A DNA stretch of 64,000 nt from Halorubrum sp. PV6 (GTDB lineage: Archaea > Halobacteriota > Halobacteria > Halobacteriales > Haloferacaceae): contig NZ_CP030064.1 of the NCBI RefSeq assembly GCF_003990725.2, forward strand, positions 2,542,001 to 2,606,000, in the 5' to 3' direction. The position numbers and the translations under genes are program-made. A model generated the notes under the pieces. It saw only the letters and a program-made list of their open reading frames with translations, did not search any database and was not told the DNA's origin. Shown here piece by piece: positions 43,691 to 52,581 of this stretch (position 1 is its first letter; the number at the start of each line of letters is the position of its first letter).

Positions 43691-43714
43691 CTCCGGCTGC
43701 CAACAACGGCACGA

Positions 43715-44443
43715 ATGTCAGAACTCGTCTCCACGGGGGTCGCGGGGCTCGACTCGATCCTCACCGGCGGCATCACGGAGCGATCGACGGTCCTCGTCTC
43801 CGGTAACCCCGGTACCGGTAAGAGTATTTTCGGGATCCAGTATCTCTACCACGGCGTCACCGAACACGACGAACGCGGCGTGTACGTCTCCTTCGAGGAG
43901 GACGAAGCGGACATCCGGGGCGCGGCAGACTCGATCGGCTTCGAGGGGTTCGGCGAACTCGTCGACGACGGCGACATCGTGATCCTCGACAAACGCGAGA
44001 TGCTGCGAGAGACCGACTTCTCGACGGCGGTCGACAAGCTCCTCGACACCATCGAGGACGGCGACTTCGACAGGCTCGTGCTCGACTCGCTTTCGATGTT
44101 CCAGCTCTTTTTCGACGCCGAACAGGAGAAGCGAACGTACCTCCTGAAGTTCTCGGACATCCTCAAGGCAAACGGGTTGACCTCGCTGCTCATCAACGAG
44201 CAGGGCGCCGTCTTCCCCGACACCGAGGTCGGCTTGGAGAACTTCCTCACCGACGGGAACATCTACTTCATCCAGACGCCCACCGACTCCGGCGTCAACC
44301 GCTACGTCTGGGTGGCGAAGATGCGGAAACAGGACATCGACACCGACATCTTCCCGATGGAGATCGGCGAGGGCGGCATTACGGTCCACGAACGGGCCGG
44401 CGGCTTCTCGATGATGGGTCGGTCCGACGAGCCGTCGTTCTGA
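43715..44443 (+). CDS. KaiC-like RecA-fold ATPase
   Basis: A 242-residue single-domain KaiC/RadA-like protein. The N-terminus is VSTGVAGLDSILTGGITERS, Walker A VSGNPGTGKSIFGIQYLY, an acidic Walker-B-like FDRLVLDSLSMFQLFF, and the basic patch MRKQDIDTDIFPMEI near the C-terminus. Members often act with histidine kinases or response regulators; this one lies opposite a HalX regulator and close to the motility genes. It is related in fold to ArlH but lacks its features. The start follows the strong TATA box; the longer frame upstream is antisense to HalX. Confidence 0.9.
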   Translation: MSELVSTGVAGLDSILTGGITERSTVLVSGNPGTGKSIFGIQYLYHGVTEHDERGVYVSFEEDEADIRGAADSIGFEGFGELVDDGDIVILDKREMLRETDFSTAVDKLLDTIEDGDFDRLVLDSLSMFQLFFDAEQEKRTYLLKFSDILKANGLTSLLINEQGAVFPDTEVGLENFLTDGNIYFIQTPTDSGVNRYVWVAKMRKQDIDTDIFPMEIGEGGITVHERAGGFSMMGRSDEPSF

Positions 44444-44482
44444 ATTGAGAGCGGGGGACGGTCCCGCAGGCAGGGGGAGTGG

Positions 44483-44821
44483 TTATTTGCTCGACGAGAG
44501 GTCGCGCCACACGTCGTCGAGGCGGTTCTTTACCGCGGAGCGCTCTTCGACTTCGACGGTGAGCCCGTCACGGAAGTCGACTTCGACGCCGTCGACTTTC
44601 CGGCAGTACACCTTCACGCGGCGGTGTTCATCCGAGAGCGGCCGGTCGTGAAGCTCCAGCAGCTCCGCGTCCTCAAGTTCGTTGATCCGGCGATAACACG
44701 TCGCGATCGGGACGTCGAGCTCGTCGCTGATGTCTTGTGCGGACATCGGGTCGCCGGTCGCCGTCAGGATGTCCGTGTTGTACTTGTTCCCGAGTACGGT
44801 TATCAGATCGTCCCCCACCAT
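44483..44821 (-). CDS. Winged-helix transcription regulator
   Basis: A 112-residue DNA-binding protein. Residues 1-65 form a winged helix (ITVLGNKYNTDILTATGDP, MSAQDISDELDVPIATCYRR), with the recognition helix at IATCYRRINELEDAELL. The C-terminal half has beta strands (RRVKVYCRKVDGVEVDF) for dimerisation or sensing. It is divergently paired with a DUF7521 membrane gene, a recurring haloarchaeal arrangement, and lies 0.9 kb from the archaellins. It could regulate either. GTCTTAAAAG at 44847-44856 may be its promoter. Confidence 0.85.
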   Translation of the reverse strand: MVGDDLITVLGNKYNTDILTATGDPMSAQDISDELDVPIATCYRRINELEDAELLELHDRPLSDEHRRVKVYCRKVDGVEVDFRDGLTVEVEERSAVKNRLDDVWRDLSSSK

Positions 44822-44974
44822 TCACATTATCGCTATTGATTATTGCGTCTTAAAAGGGTACCGGTGGCCGGCGTCGCGAGTGACGCCGCGTGAAACGCCG
44901 TCGCCGAGCGTCTGTGGAGGCCAGACGCCGACGAGAGCGGAGGTGTGTTATCGGCGGTGATACCCACCACCGTA

Positions 44975-44984
44975 GGTTTATACC
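44975..44984 (+). promoter_or_regulatory. TATA box of the DUF7521 gene
   Basis: GGTTTATACC centred about 26 nt before ATG 45006; leaderless spacing. Confidence 0.55.
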
Positions 44985-45005
44985 GCAACTCATGTCACAG
45001 AGCGT

Positions 45006-45344
45006 ATGGAGCTTATCGAGGCGTTGTATCTCGTGACGACCACCGTGTTGGCGGGCGCGAGCGCGACGCTGCTCGCGTTTGCGATCTCGGCGTACCGGTC
45101 GTCGGGGCGGACAGCGATGGTGTATCTCGCGGCCGGGTTCGCGCTGGTCGTCCTCGCCGCGGTGGCGACGCCCGTCGCGGCCTTCCGGACGTCGTTCGCG
45201 AACCCGGAGGCGCTGCTGCTCGTCAACACCGGCCTGCTGGCGACGTCGATGGCGCTCATCGCCGGGAGCCTCGCCGTGTACGAACCGGGGACGAAGGAGT
45301 TCGTGATCCCCGAATCGGAGCTGTCGCGCATCCAAGACCGCTGA
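45006..45344 (+). CDS. DUF7521-like membrane protein
   Basis: A 112-residue protein with three hydrophobic segments (about residues 5-28, 37-60 and 71-90) and a short polar C-terminus (FVIPESELSRIQDR). Haloarchaeal genes of this kind lie next to winged-helix regulators, suggesting a membrane sensor or anti-regulator pair. The family number is from memory. It is the last gene before the archaellin promoter region. Confidence 0.7.
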   Translation: MELIEALYLVTTTVLAGASATLLAFAISAYRSSGRTAMVYLAAGFALVVLAAVATPVAAFRTSFANPEALLLVNTGLLATSMALIAGSLAVYEPGTKEFVIPESELSRIQDR

Positions 45345-45712
45345 GGGAACCGGGCGGCGTCTATCGGGAAACGTCGGGTACGGAACGCGGTGCGTTGTAT
45401 TGGCTGTGACTGGAAGGGGTTGTTCTGTGACTGGGAGGGATTGTTTAGTCATCGCACGCGAGAGCGGCGCGACTGTCTCACCAAAACGCGTCTATTCCGA
45501 CGCGATAGACGGGGTACCGTAAGATCCAGACGTGATAACCTGATCCGCCCGTCGTTAATAGTTCCAGAAACTACTAATCAAAAAATAACCGCAAAATCGC
45601 TAGACAGCGGCAGTTTATCAGTTCGAATAATCGGCACGGAGTCTTTAATAGGGAAATCCCACTCCCTAGCGATAACGCCCGCCGGGCAGGCCGGGGGCCA
45701 ACGCAACACACA
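45345..45712 (+). promoter_or_regulatory. AT-richer intergenic region upstream of the archaellins (368 bp)
   Basis: No convincing gene. It contains a 21-bp tandem repeat (45405-45446), a palindrome TAGTT-N5-AACTA (45559-45573), an A run near 45579-45586, and a TATA-like GTCTTTAATA at 45641-45650 that would start transcription about 40 nt before the first archaellin. The base composition is clearly lower in GC than the rest of the window. This looks like the control region for archaellin expression. Confidence 0.6.
45405..45446 (+). repeat. 21-bp tandem repeat, two units
   Basis: Units 45405-45425 and 45426-45446 (TGTGACTGG.AGGG.TTGTT) differ at three positions. The period equals two DNA helical turns. 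Confidence 0.7.
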
Positions 45713-46309
45713 ATGTTCGAAACAATACTGGACGAGGAAGAGCGCGGGCAAGTGGGGATCGGGACCCTCATCGTGTTCATCGCGATGGTGCTGGTGGCGG
45801 CGATCGCCGCCGGCGTCCTGATCAACACCGCCGGGTTCCTTCAGACGCAGGCGGAGGCAACGGGCGAAGAGAGTACAAGTCAGGTCAGTGACCGGCTGCA
45901 GATCGTGAGTCAGTCTGGTAACGTATCGGACGATTCCAGTGGCACTCGAGTTGTCGACCAGCTGAATATTACGGTGGCGCAGTCACCGGGAGCAGGTAAC
46001 ATCGATCTTAACGAGACGACCGTTGAGCTCATCGGTACGCAAGGACAAGAGAACTTCCAGCTTGACGCTCCAAACGCGACAATCGACATCTACACTGGGA
46101 GTCCGGGAGATGTCGTTCTGACAGACGCCAGCGATCGCGCTGATGTCGGCATAAACCTCAATACGAGTACGACAACTGGTGTCTACGGAAATCTTGAGGG
46201 AGGTGACCGGCTCCAGATAACATTCACGACGGCGTCAGGCGCTACCACGACCGCGGAACTACGTGTCCCGACCACGCTGACGGATGAACAGACTTCGGTG
46301 AGGCTGTAA
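45713..46309 (+). CDS. flaB: Archaellin, first of tandem pair
   Basis: A 198-residue structural protein of the archaellum filament. The class III signal peptide [12 protein letters not shown] is cut before [20 protein letters not shown] by prepilin peptidase (site G/Q), leaving the hydrophobic assembly helix. The outer domain is Asn/Thr-rich with N-glycosylation sequons NVS, NIT, NET, NAT and NTS. The N-terminal third is nearly identical in DNA to the next gene; the outer-domain part is lower in GC and diverged. It is 2 nt from the second archaellin and transcribed with it. Confidence 0.95.
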   Translation: MFETILDEEERGQVGIGTLIVFIAMVLVAAIAAGVLINTAGFLQTQAEATGEESTSQVSDRLQIVSQSGNVSDDSSGTRVVDQLNITVAQSPGAGNIDLNETTVELIGTQGQENFQLDAPNATIDIYTGSPGDVVLTDASDRADVGINLNTSTTTGVYGNLEGGDRLQITFTTASGATTTAELRVPTTLTDEQTSVRL

Positions 46310-46311
46310 CA

Positions 46312-47013
46312 ATGTTCGAGTTTATCAACAACCACGACGACCGCGGTCAGGTGGGTATCGGCACGCTCATCGTGTTCATCGCGATGGTGCTGGTGGCGGC
46401 GATTGCCGCCGGCGTCCTGATCAACACCGCCGGGTTCCTCCAGTCGCAGGCGGAGGCAACCGGTCAAGAGAGTACGGACCTCGTGTCCGAACGCATTGAC
46501 GTGACGAGCGAGGTCGGTATCGTCGGCAACAACTCCACGGGTGAACTGAAGGCTATCAAGATTAGTGTATCCGGCGCTGCCGGTGCTTCTCAGATCGACC
46601 TGTCAGAGACCACACTCCAAGCAGTTGGGCCGAACGGACAAGCAAATCTTGTCTTTACCGATACGAATGCTAATGGTGGAGGATCGATCGCGAACGCGAG
46701 TCAAATTAACGCGAGCGAGTTCGCCGTCCAAGATCCGGAAGGTAATTTCGTTGATTCCGGCAATGCCGTGCTCAGCGACGATACGGACTACACGATCGTC
46801 TTGAACCCCGGTGCGGAGCCGTTCGGGAGCATCGCAGAGGGTAGCGTCTATGAAGGTGGTTCGTACAACTACGCACACTTGCAAACCGACGACGCGTTCG
46901 GAGAGGGTCAGACCTCGTCACTCGAGATTGTCTCGCCGTCGTCGGCGACGACATCCGTCGAACTGAACGCACCTGACCTCTTCACCACCGACGGCGAAGC
47001 GGTCCGGCTCTAA
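46312..47013 (+). CDS. flaB: Archaellin, second of tandem pair
   Basis: A 233-residue archaellin. The signal peptide [11 protein letters not shown] precedes [20 protein letters not shown], with the same helix as in the first archaellin. The outer domain is longer (sequons NNS, NST, NAS twice) and differs almost completely. In Halorubrum, two archaellins can form one heteropolymeric filament (family knowledge). The low GC of the outer domain against a high-GC core suggests diversification or recombination of the exposed part. Confidence 0.95.
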   Translation: MFEFINNHDDRGQVGIGTLIVFIAMVLVAAIAAGVLINTAGFLQSQAEATGQESTDLVSERIDVTSEVGIVGNNSTGELKAIKISVSGAAGASQIDLSETTLQAVGPNGQANLVFTDTNANGGGSIANASQINASEFAVQDPEGNFVDSGNAVLSDDTDYTIVLNPGAEPFGSIAEGSVYEGGSYNYAHLQTDDAFGEGQTSSLEIVSPSSATTSVELNAPDLFTTDGEAVRL

Positions 47014-47098
47014 CGAGCCTCGAACAGCCCCCCAACCACTTCCCCGGCGGACTCGGCCGCCCGGAACACCTATTTTATCGCGCCACCACAATCACGGC

Positions 47099-47758
47099 AT
47101 GAGTGACCACGACGCACCGCCGGCCGACCCGAAAGAGCTCGATTTCACCGACGACGAGAATGTCGTCGAGATCGGGGAGGGCCGCTACGTCGTCGGAACG
47201 AACGGCCGGCCGAAGGTCCCCCGGTCACAGCCGGACCCCGCGCCCGACGACGGGGGCGGATTCGCCCCGGCCGACCCGACGAATCCAGGCGAGCAACGCC
47301 CACCGGGGCCGGGCGGCGGGCAGCCGCAGGCCGGCGGGTCCACGCAGCCCGCGGGCGCTCAGCCCGTCAGCCCCCAAGCGCAGGGCGGGCAGGCGGCGCC
47401 CGCAGTCGACCGGCAGTCGGTGAGTCGCTGGCTGGCCTCCTCCTTCGACGGCGACGGGTTCGCGTACGGCATCGACGCGACGCTCCACGCCAACGGGGAC
47501 ACCACCCGCCAGCGGATGGTGTCGAACGACGTGACGGCGACGTTCGACTCGCTCGTGACGTGGTTCGCGTCGAACGCCGGCCCGAATTCGCCGACGCCCG
47601 AGGCGCTCGGCCTCCTGCTCGTCGCGGCAGAGATGACCGTCGACGTGCCGCCGGTGGCGATAAAGCGGTTCGCGGCGAGCCAGGGGCTCACGGCGAGCGA
47701 CAGCATCGGCGACCTCGTACGCGCGGCCGAGGACGCCGGCGGCTTCCGGATCGAATAA
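47099..47758 (+). CDS. Conserved protein of haloarchaeal archaellum loci (DUF7500-like)
   Basis: A 219-residue cytoplasmic protein. The N-terminus (PKELDFTDDENVVEIGEGRY, then VVGTNGRPKVP) is followed by a Pro/Gly/Gln-rich disordered linker (about residues 45-105) and a compact helical C-terminal domain (about 108-219: SRWLASSFDGDGFAYGIDAT, LLLVAAEMTVDVPPVAIKRF). A TATTTTATC box about 27 nt upstream gives its own promoter. I associate it with motility loci by recollection and position; biochemical role unknown. Confidence 0.65.
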   Translation: MSDHDAPPADPKELDFTDDENVVEIGEGRYVVGTNGRPKVPRSQPDPAPDDGGGFAPADPTNPGEQRPPGPGGGQPQAGGSTQPAGAQPVSPQAQGGQAAPAVDRQSVSRWLASSFDGDGFAYGIDATLHANGDTTRQRMVSNDVTATFDSLVTWFASNAGPNSPTPEALGLLLVAAEMTVDVPPVAIKRFAASQGLTASDSIGDLVRAAEDAGGFRIE

Positions 47759-47834
47759 CGGCTCTTTTTAAATCGATTGGCGGGCGCCGAGAGCGCCGAG
47801 AAAAGCGATGCGTTCGGAGTTCGTCGAGCGGCCC

Positions 47835-48302
47835 TTATAAGAGTACGAGCAGCACGACCCCGATCAGCACGAAGACCGCGTACAGACCGGCCATCACCTC
47901 GCGTTTCAACGGGCTCCCGAGCGGCTCCGCGGTGAGCCGGCGGATCGGCGGTAAGATCGCGATCCCGCCGAGAATCAGGGGAAACGCGCCGATCTGCGGG
48001 ACCAGCGTGAGCGCGACGACGATGGTCCCGTATCCGGCGACGTAACAGCCGCGTCGCCAGAGCTGTTCGCGGTCGGAGAGTTGTGCGGTCGGAACGAAGC
48101 CGGACTCGTCCTCGCTGCCGGACTCGCCGCCGCCCATTCCGCCTCCGACTCCGCCGCCCGACTCCGCGGCCACCTGCTGTGCCTGTCGCTGCACGTACTC
48201 GTCCAGTTCTTCGGCCGCATCCTCCGTCTGGGGGGCACCGCACTCGACGCAGAAGCGATCCTCGTCGTCGAGCGACGAGTCGCAGCGGGGACAGGTCTTC
48301 AT
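47835..48302 (-). CDS. Zinc-ribbon membrane protein
   Basis: A 155-residue protein. The N-terminal zinc ribbon MKTCPRCDSSLDDEDRFCVE has CxxC pairs (second CVECG), followed by a Gly/Ser-rich linker (about 45-65) and two C-terminal membrane segments (about 87-115 and 132-155), ending VLLVLL. Double-zinc-ribbon/membrane proteins are common in haloarchaea with no known role. It is the only minus-strand gene inside the motility island. A GAGTTAAGTT box about 32 nt upstream supports ATG 48302 over the Met two codons earlier. Confidence 0.75.
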   Translation of the reverse strand: MKTCPRCDSSLDDEDRFCVECGAPQTEDAAEELDEYVQRQAQQVAAESGGGVGGGMGGGESGSEDESGFVPTAQLSDREQLWRRGCYVAGYGTIVVALTLVPQIGAFPLILGGIAILPPIRRLTAEPLGSPLKREVMAGLYAVFVLIGVVLLVLL

Positions 48303-48526
48303 CCTCATCGAAACGGCACCGCGACCGAACTTAACTCTTCGGAGCCGTGCCGACGGTTCGACCCGCGTTCGGTCTGCCGATTCGCTCGGTCACGGGTCGC
48401 GGCGTCCGGTTGGCGTTCTCCGCTGCGATAATTGGGAGGGTACGCTTTAGTCGGTGAGATCCGGACTATCGACAACGACGGGCCGTCCGCGGTGTGGGGC
48501 CTCGTTACGACGACTCCGATACCACG

Positions 48527-50860
48527 ATGACCTCCAGAGATTCACCGGACGGCACAGCGCGGCCCCCCCGAACGACGACCGATGCGCCCTCCAGCGGACG
48601 CGGTGCTTCGCGTCGCGAGTCCACGCTTCGCTCGCGGCTGGCCGCCCTTCGCGTCGTGTTGGTCGCACTCGCCGTGGTGCTGTCGCTCTTCGGCGGAGCG
48701 GTCGCAGGCCCGGCCGCGGCCGCGGTCGCCGACGACGACGGCGCAGCGGCCGGCGGGGAGGCGACCGCCGGCGACATTGTGACCCCCGCATTGGAATCCG
48801 GTGCGAGCGAGGCGGTCAGTCGAGAGATTAGCGGTGGGTTCAGCAGGGACATGTTTACCGGGACCGCGGGGGATCCGGTAGAGATCAGACACGTTGCCGA
48901 CGCCTCCGGGGACGACACGGCCTACATGCTGGTCGGCGGCAACCGCCTCACCGACTCGGGCGGAACGGTTGGGTTCGTCGACGTGCTGAAGGTGACCGGC
49001 TCGTCGACGGTGATCAACACCCGGCTTATGGGCACGGACGAGAGCAACGTCGACAGCTGTGCCAACGTGACCTGCGATCTCACATTTAAAAACAACGACG
49101 GTGAGGTGATCGCCGAGAACCTCTCGGCCCTTCACAACGAGCGGTCGATAGCGACCGGCGCTGCGGGCCTCGCTCGACCGCTCGCTCCCGAGCGGTACCG
49201 GCTCGCCGTCACCAACGGCACGTTCATCGTCCGGGACAACGGCGCCGTCGACCCCGTCAAGGTGGCCGCCGAGTCCGACCTCGTCTTACGGAGCCCGACC
49301 TTCCACGACGAGGTCGAGGTGTTCACGACCGCCGACGGCGACGTGATCGCCGACGGCGAGGGAGACGACACGGAGACCCTCGCGGACCTCAGGACGTACG
49401 GGACCGACCGGACGGCGGTGACGAAGGGCGACCGCGTCGTCCTCGGCTTCGAGTCGACGGGCATCTGGGGTGCGCTGTCACACTTCGCGGCGTCGGAGGG
49501 GCCCCTCGAATCGGATACGAGCATGAACCACACCGCCCTGGAGAGGCTTCTTACCGCCGAAGAGGGCGTCTCGCTTGAGATCCGTCAGACGAATCCGGGG
49601 CGGAACGATCGGGCGGCGACGTTCGACCTGTCGGACGCCGACGCAGACGACGTGAGGGTCTTCCTCGCGGACGGAACCGAACTCGAACGCGGCGAGGTCG
49701 ACCGGGCGCCGAGCCGGTTCTACCTCGCCATCGACACGAGCGACGGCGGGCCGTTCACCGACGACCCCGAGCCGGGCGACGAGTACGCGGTCGAGTTCGC
49801 GCTGGAGGGAACCGAAGGCGAGCGATACGCGTTCGACGGCGGCGGGCCGCCGGCCGCGTTCGACCCGGCACCCGCGTCGGACGACCGAGTCGGGGAGCAG
49901 TACCCGTACCACGGCATAGACGACGGACGGGTCAGCGCCGAGGCGACGTTCAGTATCAAAGAGCGGTTCCTCCGGTACGACCACGTGACAGACGACCGCA
50001 CGATCCTCGTCGAGGCGGGCAACGGGACCATTACGGGGACGACCTCCATCCTCCCTTCGGCAGAGCTGTCGGCGACGGTCGTTCGCGACACCGACGACGC
50101 CCCGAATCGGACAGAGTCCGAACTGACGGTGGCCAACGAGAGCTTCTCAGTTGACAGCGGTCTCGCCGGCGTCGCGCCGGGAACCAGAGCAAGCTACCGG
50201 CTGTATCGCGGGCAGTCGCTACAGGACAGTCGGCCGGTCCTCGTCGTGGAAAACGCCACGAGCCCCGCGAAACTCTGGTTCCGAAACGAGACGACGACGA
50301 CGAACCTGACGGTGACGCGGGGCGAGTCGCTCGCGAACCTCTCCGCGGCGATCCAGAACGTCGGACAGCTAGAGAACCGAGAGCAGCTGACCCTCGACGT
50401 CGACGACGGGGAGATAGTCGAGGAGCGGTACGTCACGGTCGGTCCGCAGCGGACGAAAAACGAGACGTTCGCGGAGACGGCAGTCGATCTGGAGCCGGGC
50501 GAGTACGAGTACACGCTCGCAATCGACGGGGACAGCGTGAACGGGACCCTGAACGTGAGAGCCGATCCGGCGGTGACACGGCTCGACGAGAGCGGCTCGT
50601 CCGGCGAGAGTGACTCGTCCGGCGACGTGTCGACCGACGAGAGTGGTGAGAGCGACGCCGACACGGGCGAGGAGACGGGAGAGGCCGCGGACGACGGCGG
50701 CGAGGAGACGGGTGCGACCTCGGGTGCTCCCGGAGACGGCGGAGAGACGCCGGACGAGGAGGGGCCGGCGACGTTCCTCCCCTTCGGTATCGGAACTCGC
50801 GAGACGTTCGGGGGGACGGTCCTCGTCGGCGCGACGTACCTCCTCGGTCACTGGGTCTGA
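48527..50860 (+). CDS. Large secreted N-glycosylated surface protein in the motility locus
   Basis: A 777-residue extracytoplasmic protein. A basic N-terminus and Sec-type signal (LRVVLVALAVVLSLFGGAVA) are followed by a long beta-rich acidic ectodomain with 13 Asn-X-Ser/Thr sequons, a stalk rich in Ser, Asp, Glu and Gly (about residues 690-745), and a C-terminal hydrophobic segment (ETFGGTVLVGATYLLGHWV) that ends the protein without the PGF motif and basic tail of archaeosortase substrates. I recognise no enzyme domain. It lies between the archaellins and cheY, in the same direction. Possible roles are adhesion, filament sheath or surface sensing. GTG 48494 is an alternative start. Confidence 0.75.
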   Translation: MTSRDSPDGTARPPRTTTDAPSSGRGASRRESTLRSRLAALRVVLVALAVVLSLFGGAVAGPAAAAVADDDGAAAGGEATAGDIVTPALESGASEAVSREISGGFSRDMFTGTAGDPVEIRHVADASGDDTAYMLVGGNRLTDSGGTVGFVDVLKVTGSSTVINTRLMGTDESNVDSCANVTCDLTFKNNDGEVIAENLSALHNERSIATGAAGLARPLAPERYRLAVTNGTFIVRDNGAVDPVKVAAESDLVLRSPTFHDEVEVFTTADGDVIADGEGDDTETLADLRTYGTDRTAVTKGDRVVLGFESTGIWGALSHFAASEGPLESDTSMNHTALERLLTAEEGVSLEIRQTNPGRNDRAATFDLSDADADDVRVFLADGTELERGEVDRAPSRFYLAIDTSDGGPFTDDPEPGDEYAVEFALEGTEGERYAFDGGGPPAAFDPAPASDDRVGEQYPYHGIDDGRVSAEATFSIKERFLRYDHVTDDRTILVEAGNGTITGTTSILPSAELSATVVRDTDDAPNRTESELTVANESFSVDSGLAGVAPGTRASYRLYRGQSLQDSRPVLVVENATSPAKLWFRNETTTTNLTVTRGESLANLSAAIQNVGQLENREQLTLDVDDGEIVEERYVTVGPQRTKNETFAETAVDLEPGEYEYTLAIDGDSVNGTLNVRADPAVTRLDESGSSGESDSSGDVSTDESGESDADTGEETGEAADDGGEETGATSGAPGDGGETPDEEGPATFLPFGIGTRETFGGTVLVGATYLLGHWV

Positions 50861-50922
50861 CGCCCGGTCCGATGGCTCCGCGGGCGTCAGCCGCCCGGTC
50901 CGGTGGCTCCGCGGGCGTCGGC
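50861..50922 (+). repeat. 31-bp tandem duplication before cheY
   Basis: Units 50861-50891 and 50892-50922 differ at only two positions. They start at the base after the stop codon of the surface-protein gene. Confidence 0.75.
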
Positions 50923-51025
50923 CCCGGTCGCGTCGTGAGCCGAACGCGGCGCCCGCCGTCGGTTCTCAGCCGTGAGAACCGCGGGGGAGTGATTAAGTGA
51001 ACGCTGTCCCGCCTTTCAGGTAACT

Positions 51026-51382
51026 ATGGCAACGCGCGTGCTTATTGCAGACGACTCAGAGTTCATGCGGAACCTGCTCCGTGAGATCCTCGAAGGGGAG
51101 TTCGAGATCGTCGGAGAGGCCGAAAACGGCGTGGAGGCGGTGAACATGTACGACGAACACGGCCCCGACCTCGTGATGATGGACATCGTGATGCCGATCC
51201 GAGACGGCATCGAGGCCACGACGGAGATCCTCGAAGAGAACCCGGAGGCGACGGTGATCATGTGTACCAGCGTCGGACAAGAAGAGAAGATGAAGGCGGC
51301 CATCAAGGCCGGTGCTGAGGGGTACATCACCAAGCCGTTCCAGAAGCCGAACGTGCTCGACGCCATCGGATCGGCGGTATAA
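51026..51382 (+). CDS. cheY: Chemotaxis response regulator CheY
   Basis: A 118-residue single receiver domain. Acidic pocket LIADDSEFMRN, phospho-acceptor Asp in LVMMDIVMPIRDG, Thr/Ser in VIMCTSVGQEEKM and Lys in YITKPFQKP. Phospho-CheY signals to the archaellum through adaptor proteins and switches rotation. The stop overlaps the cheC ATG (TAATG). GATTAAG near 50991 is a likely TATA element about 30 nt upstream. Confidence 0.96.
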   Translation: MATRVLIADDSEFMRNLLREILEGEFEIVGEAENGVEAVNMYDEHGPDLVMMDIVMPIRDGIEATTEILEENPEATVIMCTSVGQEEKMKAAIKAGAEGYITKPFQKPNVLDAIGSAV

Positions 51383-52581
51383 TGCGGGTCGACGTCCGGG
51401 CGCTCGGCGCCTGTAATCGGCTGGCCGAGCGAGGGGCCGCGCAGGCCGCCGGCGCGCTCACCGACCTGACGGGGACGGACCTCTCGGTGGAGGTCACGGG
51501 CGCCAGCGTCGCGAGCGGCGAGGACCTCGCCGAGGCGTTCGCCGGCCGGGAGTCGATCGGCGTGAGCATCGGCCTCCGCGGCGGGCTGGAAGGCGAGGCA
51601 GTCCTCGCGTTCGACGCCGCCAACGTCGAGGCGCTGCTCTCGCTGCTTCCGGGCGGGGCGTCGATGGGGCGGAGCGCGGTGACGGAGGTCGGCAACATCG
51701 CGCTGGGCGGCTTCCTCGACGGGTGGGCGAACTACCTCGGGAAGGGGATCGACATGACGCCGCCGCGCTACTTTGAGGCCGATGGCGCCGCCGTCCTCCC
51801 GGACGGGGCGCTCGCTGGCGACGGCGTGTTCCTCTTCGAGAGCCGGCTCGACGCGACGACGACGGATCTCGACTTCTCCATTTATATGCTCCCGGACTCC
51901 GGGCAGTTCCGCGACCTCGTCGTGGGCAAGACCGCACCGGCCGCGGCGCCGGGCGCAGACGGGGGCGCGAGGAAGAGCGGCGCGGACAGCACGGCGGTCC
52001 CGTACGAGTCGCTGTCGACGTTCGCGTCGCTGGCGAAGCGCGGGTCCGCGAACGCCGCGGACAACATCGCGATGATGACCGGCCTCGAGACGACCGTCGA
52101 CGTGAGTCGGCTCCGGTTCGTGCCCCTCGCGGACGTGCCGGCCGAGGTGGGCGTCGAGCCGTACGCGGGGACCGTCTTCGAACTCCAAGGGGAGCCGAGC
52201 GGCTACCTGGCGATCCTGTTCGAAGAGGAGTCAGCGGCGAAGATCGCAGCTTCGATGCTGCCGACCGAGCCGGACGAGCCGCTCGGCGGGATGGCGGAGA
52301 ACGCGCTCTGTGAGCTCGGCAACGTGATGACGAGCGGGTTCATCGACGGGTGGGCGAACGTGCTAGGCACGTCGATCAGCCACTCGCCCCCGGAGTTCGT
52401 CCACGACATCGGGTCGGCGACGATCAGCCCGCTGGTCGCCAAGCTGAGCCAGCGGCAGGACTACGGGTTCGTCATCGACGCCGCGATCCAGACGGAAGGC
52501 GTCGAGACCCGGTGTGACGTGTACGCGCTCCCTGACGAGCGCGAGTTAGCGAGGGCCCTCGACCGCCTCTCGGAGTCGTGA
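51382..52581 (+). CDS. cheC: CheC-type CheY phosphatase, two CheC domains
   Basis: A 399-residue protein with tandem CheC domains (about 20-180 and 210-395). Each keeps the phosphatase consensus of Glu and Asn three residues apart on a helix: TEVGNIALGGFLDGWANYL and CELGNVMTSGFIDGWANVL. It dephosphorylates CheY-P and works with CheD. The double-length form occurs in several haloarchaea. It overlaps cheY at the start and cheD at the end by 1-4 nt. Confidence 0.93.
   Translation: MRVDVRALGACNRLAERGAAQAAGALTDLTGTDLSVEVTGASVASGEDLAEAFAGRESIGVSIGLRGGLEGEAVLAFDAANVEALLSLLPGGASMGRSAVTEVGNIALGGFLDGWANYLGKGIDMTPPRYFEADGAAVLPDGALAGDGVFLFESRLDATTTDLDFSIYMLPDSGQFRDLVVGKTAPAAAPGADGGARKSGADSTAVPYESLSTFASLAKRGSANAADNIAMMTGLETTVDVSRLRFVPLADVPAEVGVEPYAGTVFELQGEPSGYLAILFEEESAAKIAASMLPTEPDEPLGGMAENALCELGNVMTSGFIDGWANVLGTSISHSPPEFVHDIGSATISPLVAKLSQRQDYGFVIDAAIQTEGVETRCDVYALPDERELARALDRLSES

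Noticed and set aside
45390-45821. Plus-strand frame with heptapeptide repeat CDWKGLF/CDWEGLF
   Set aside because: The peptide repeat only reflects the 21-bp DNA repeat; the frame runs into the archaellin gene out of phase and contains poor codons.
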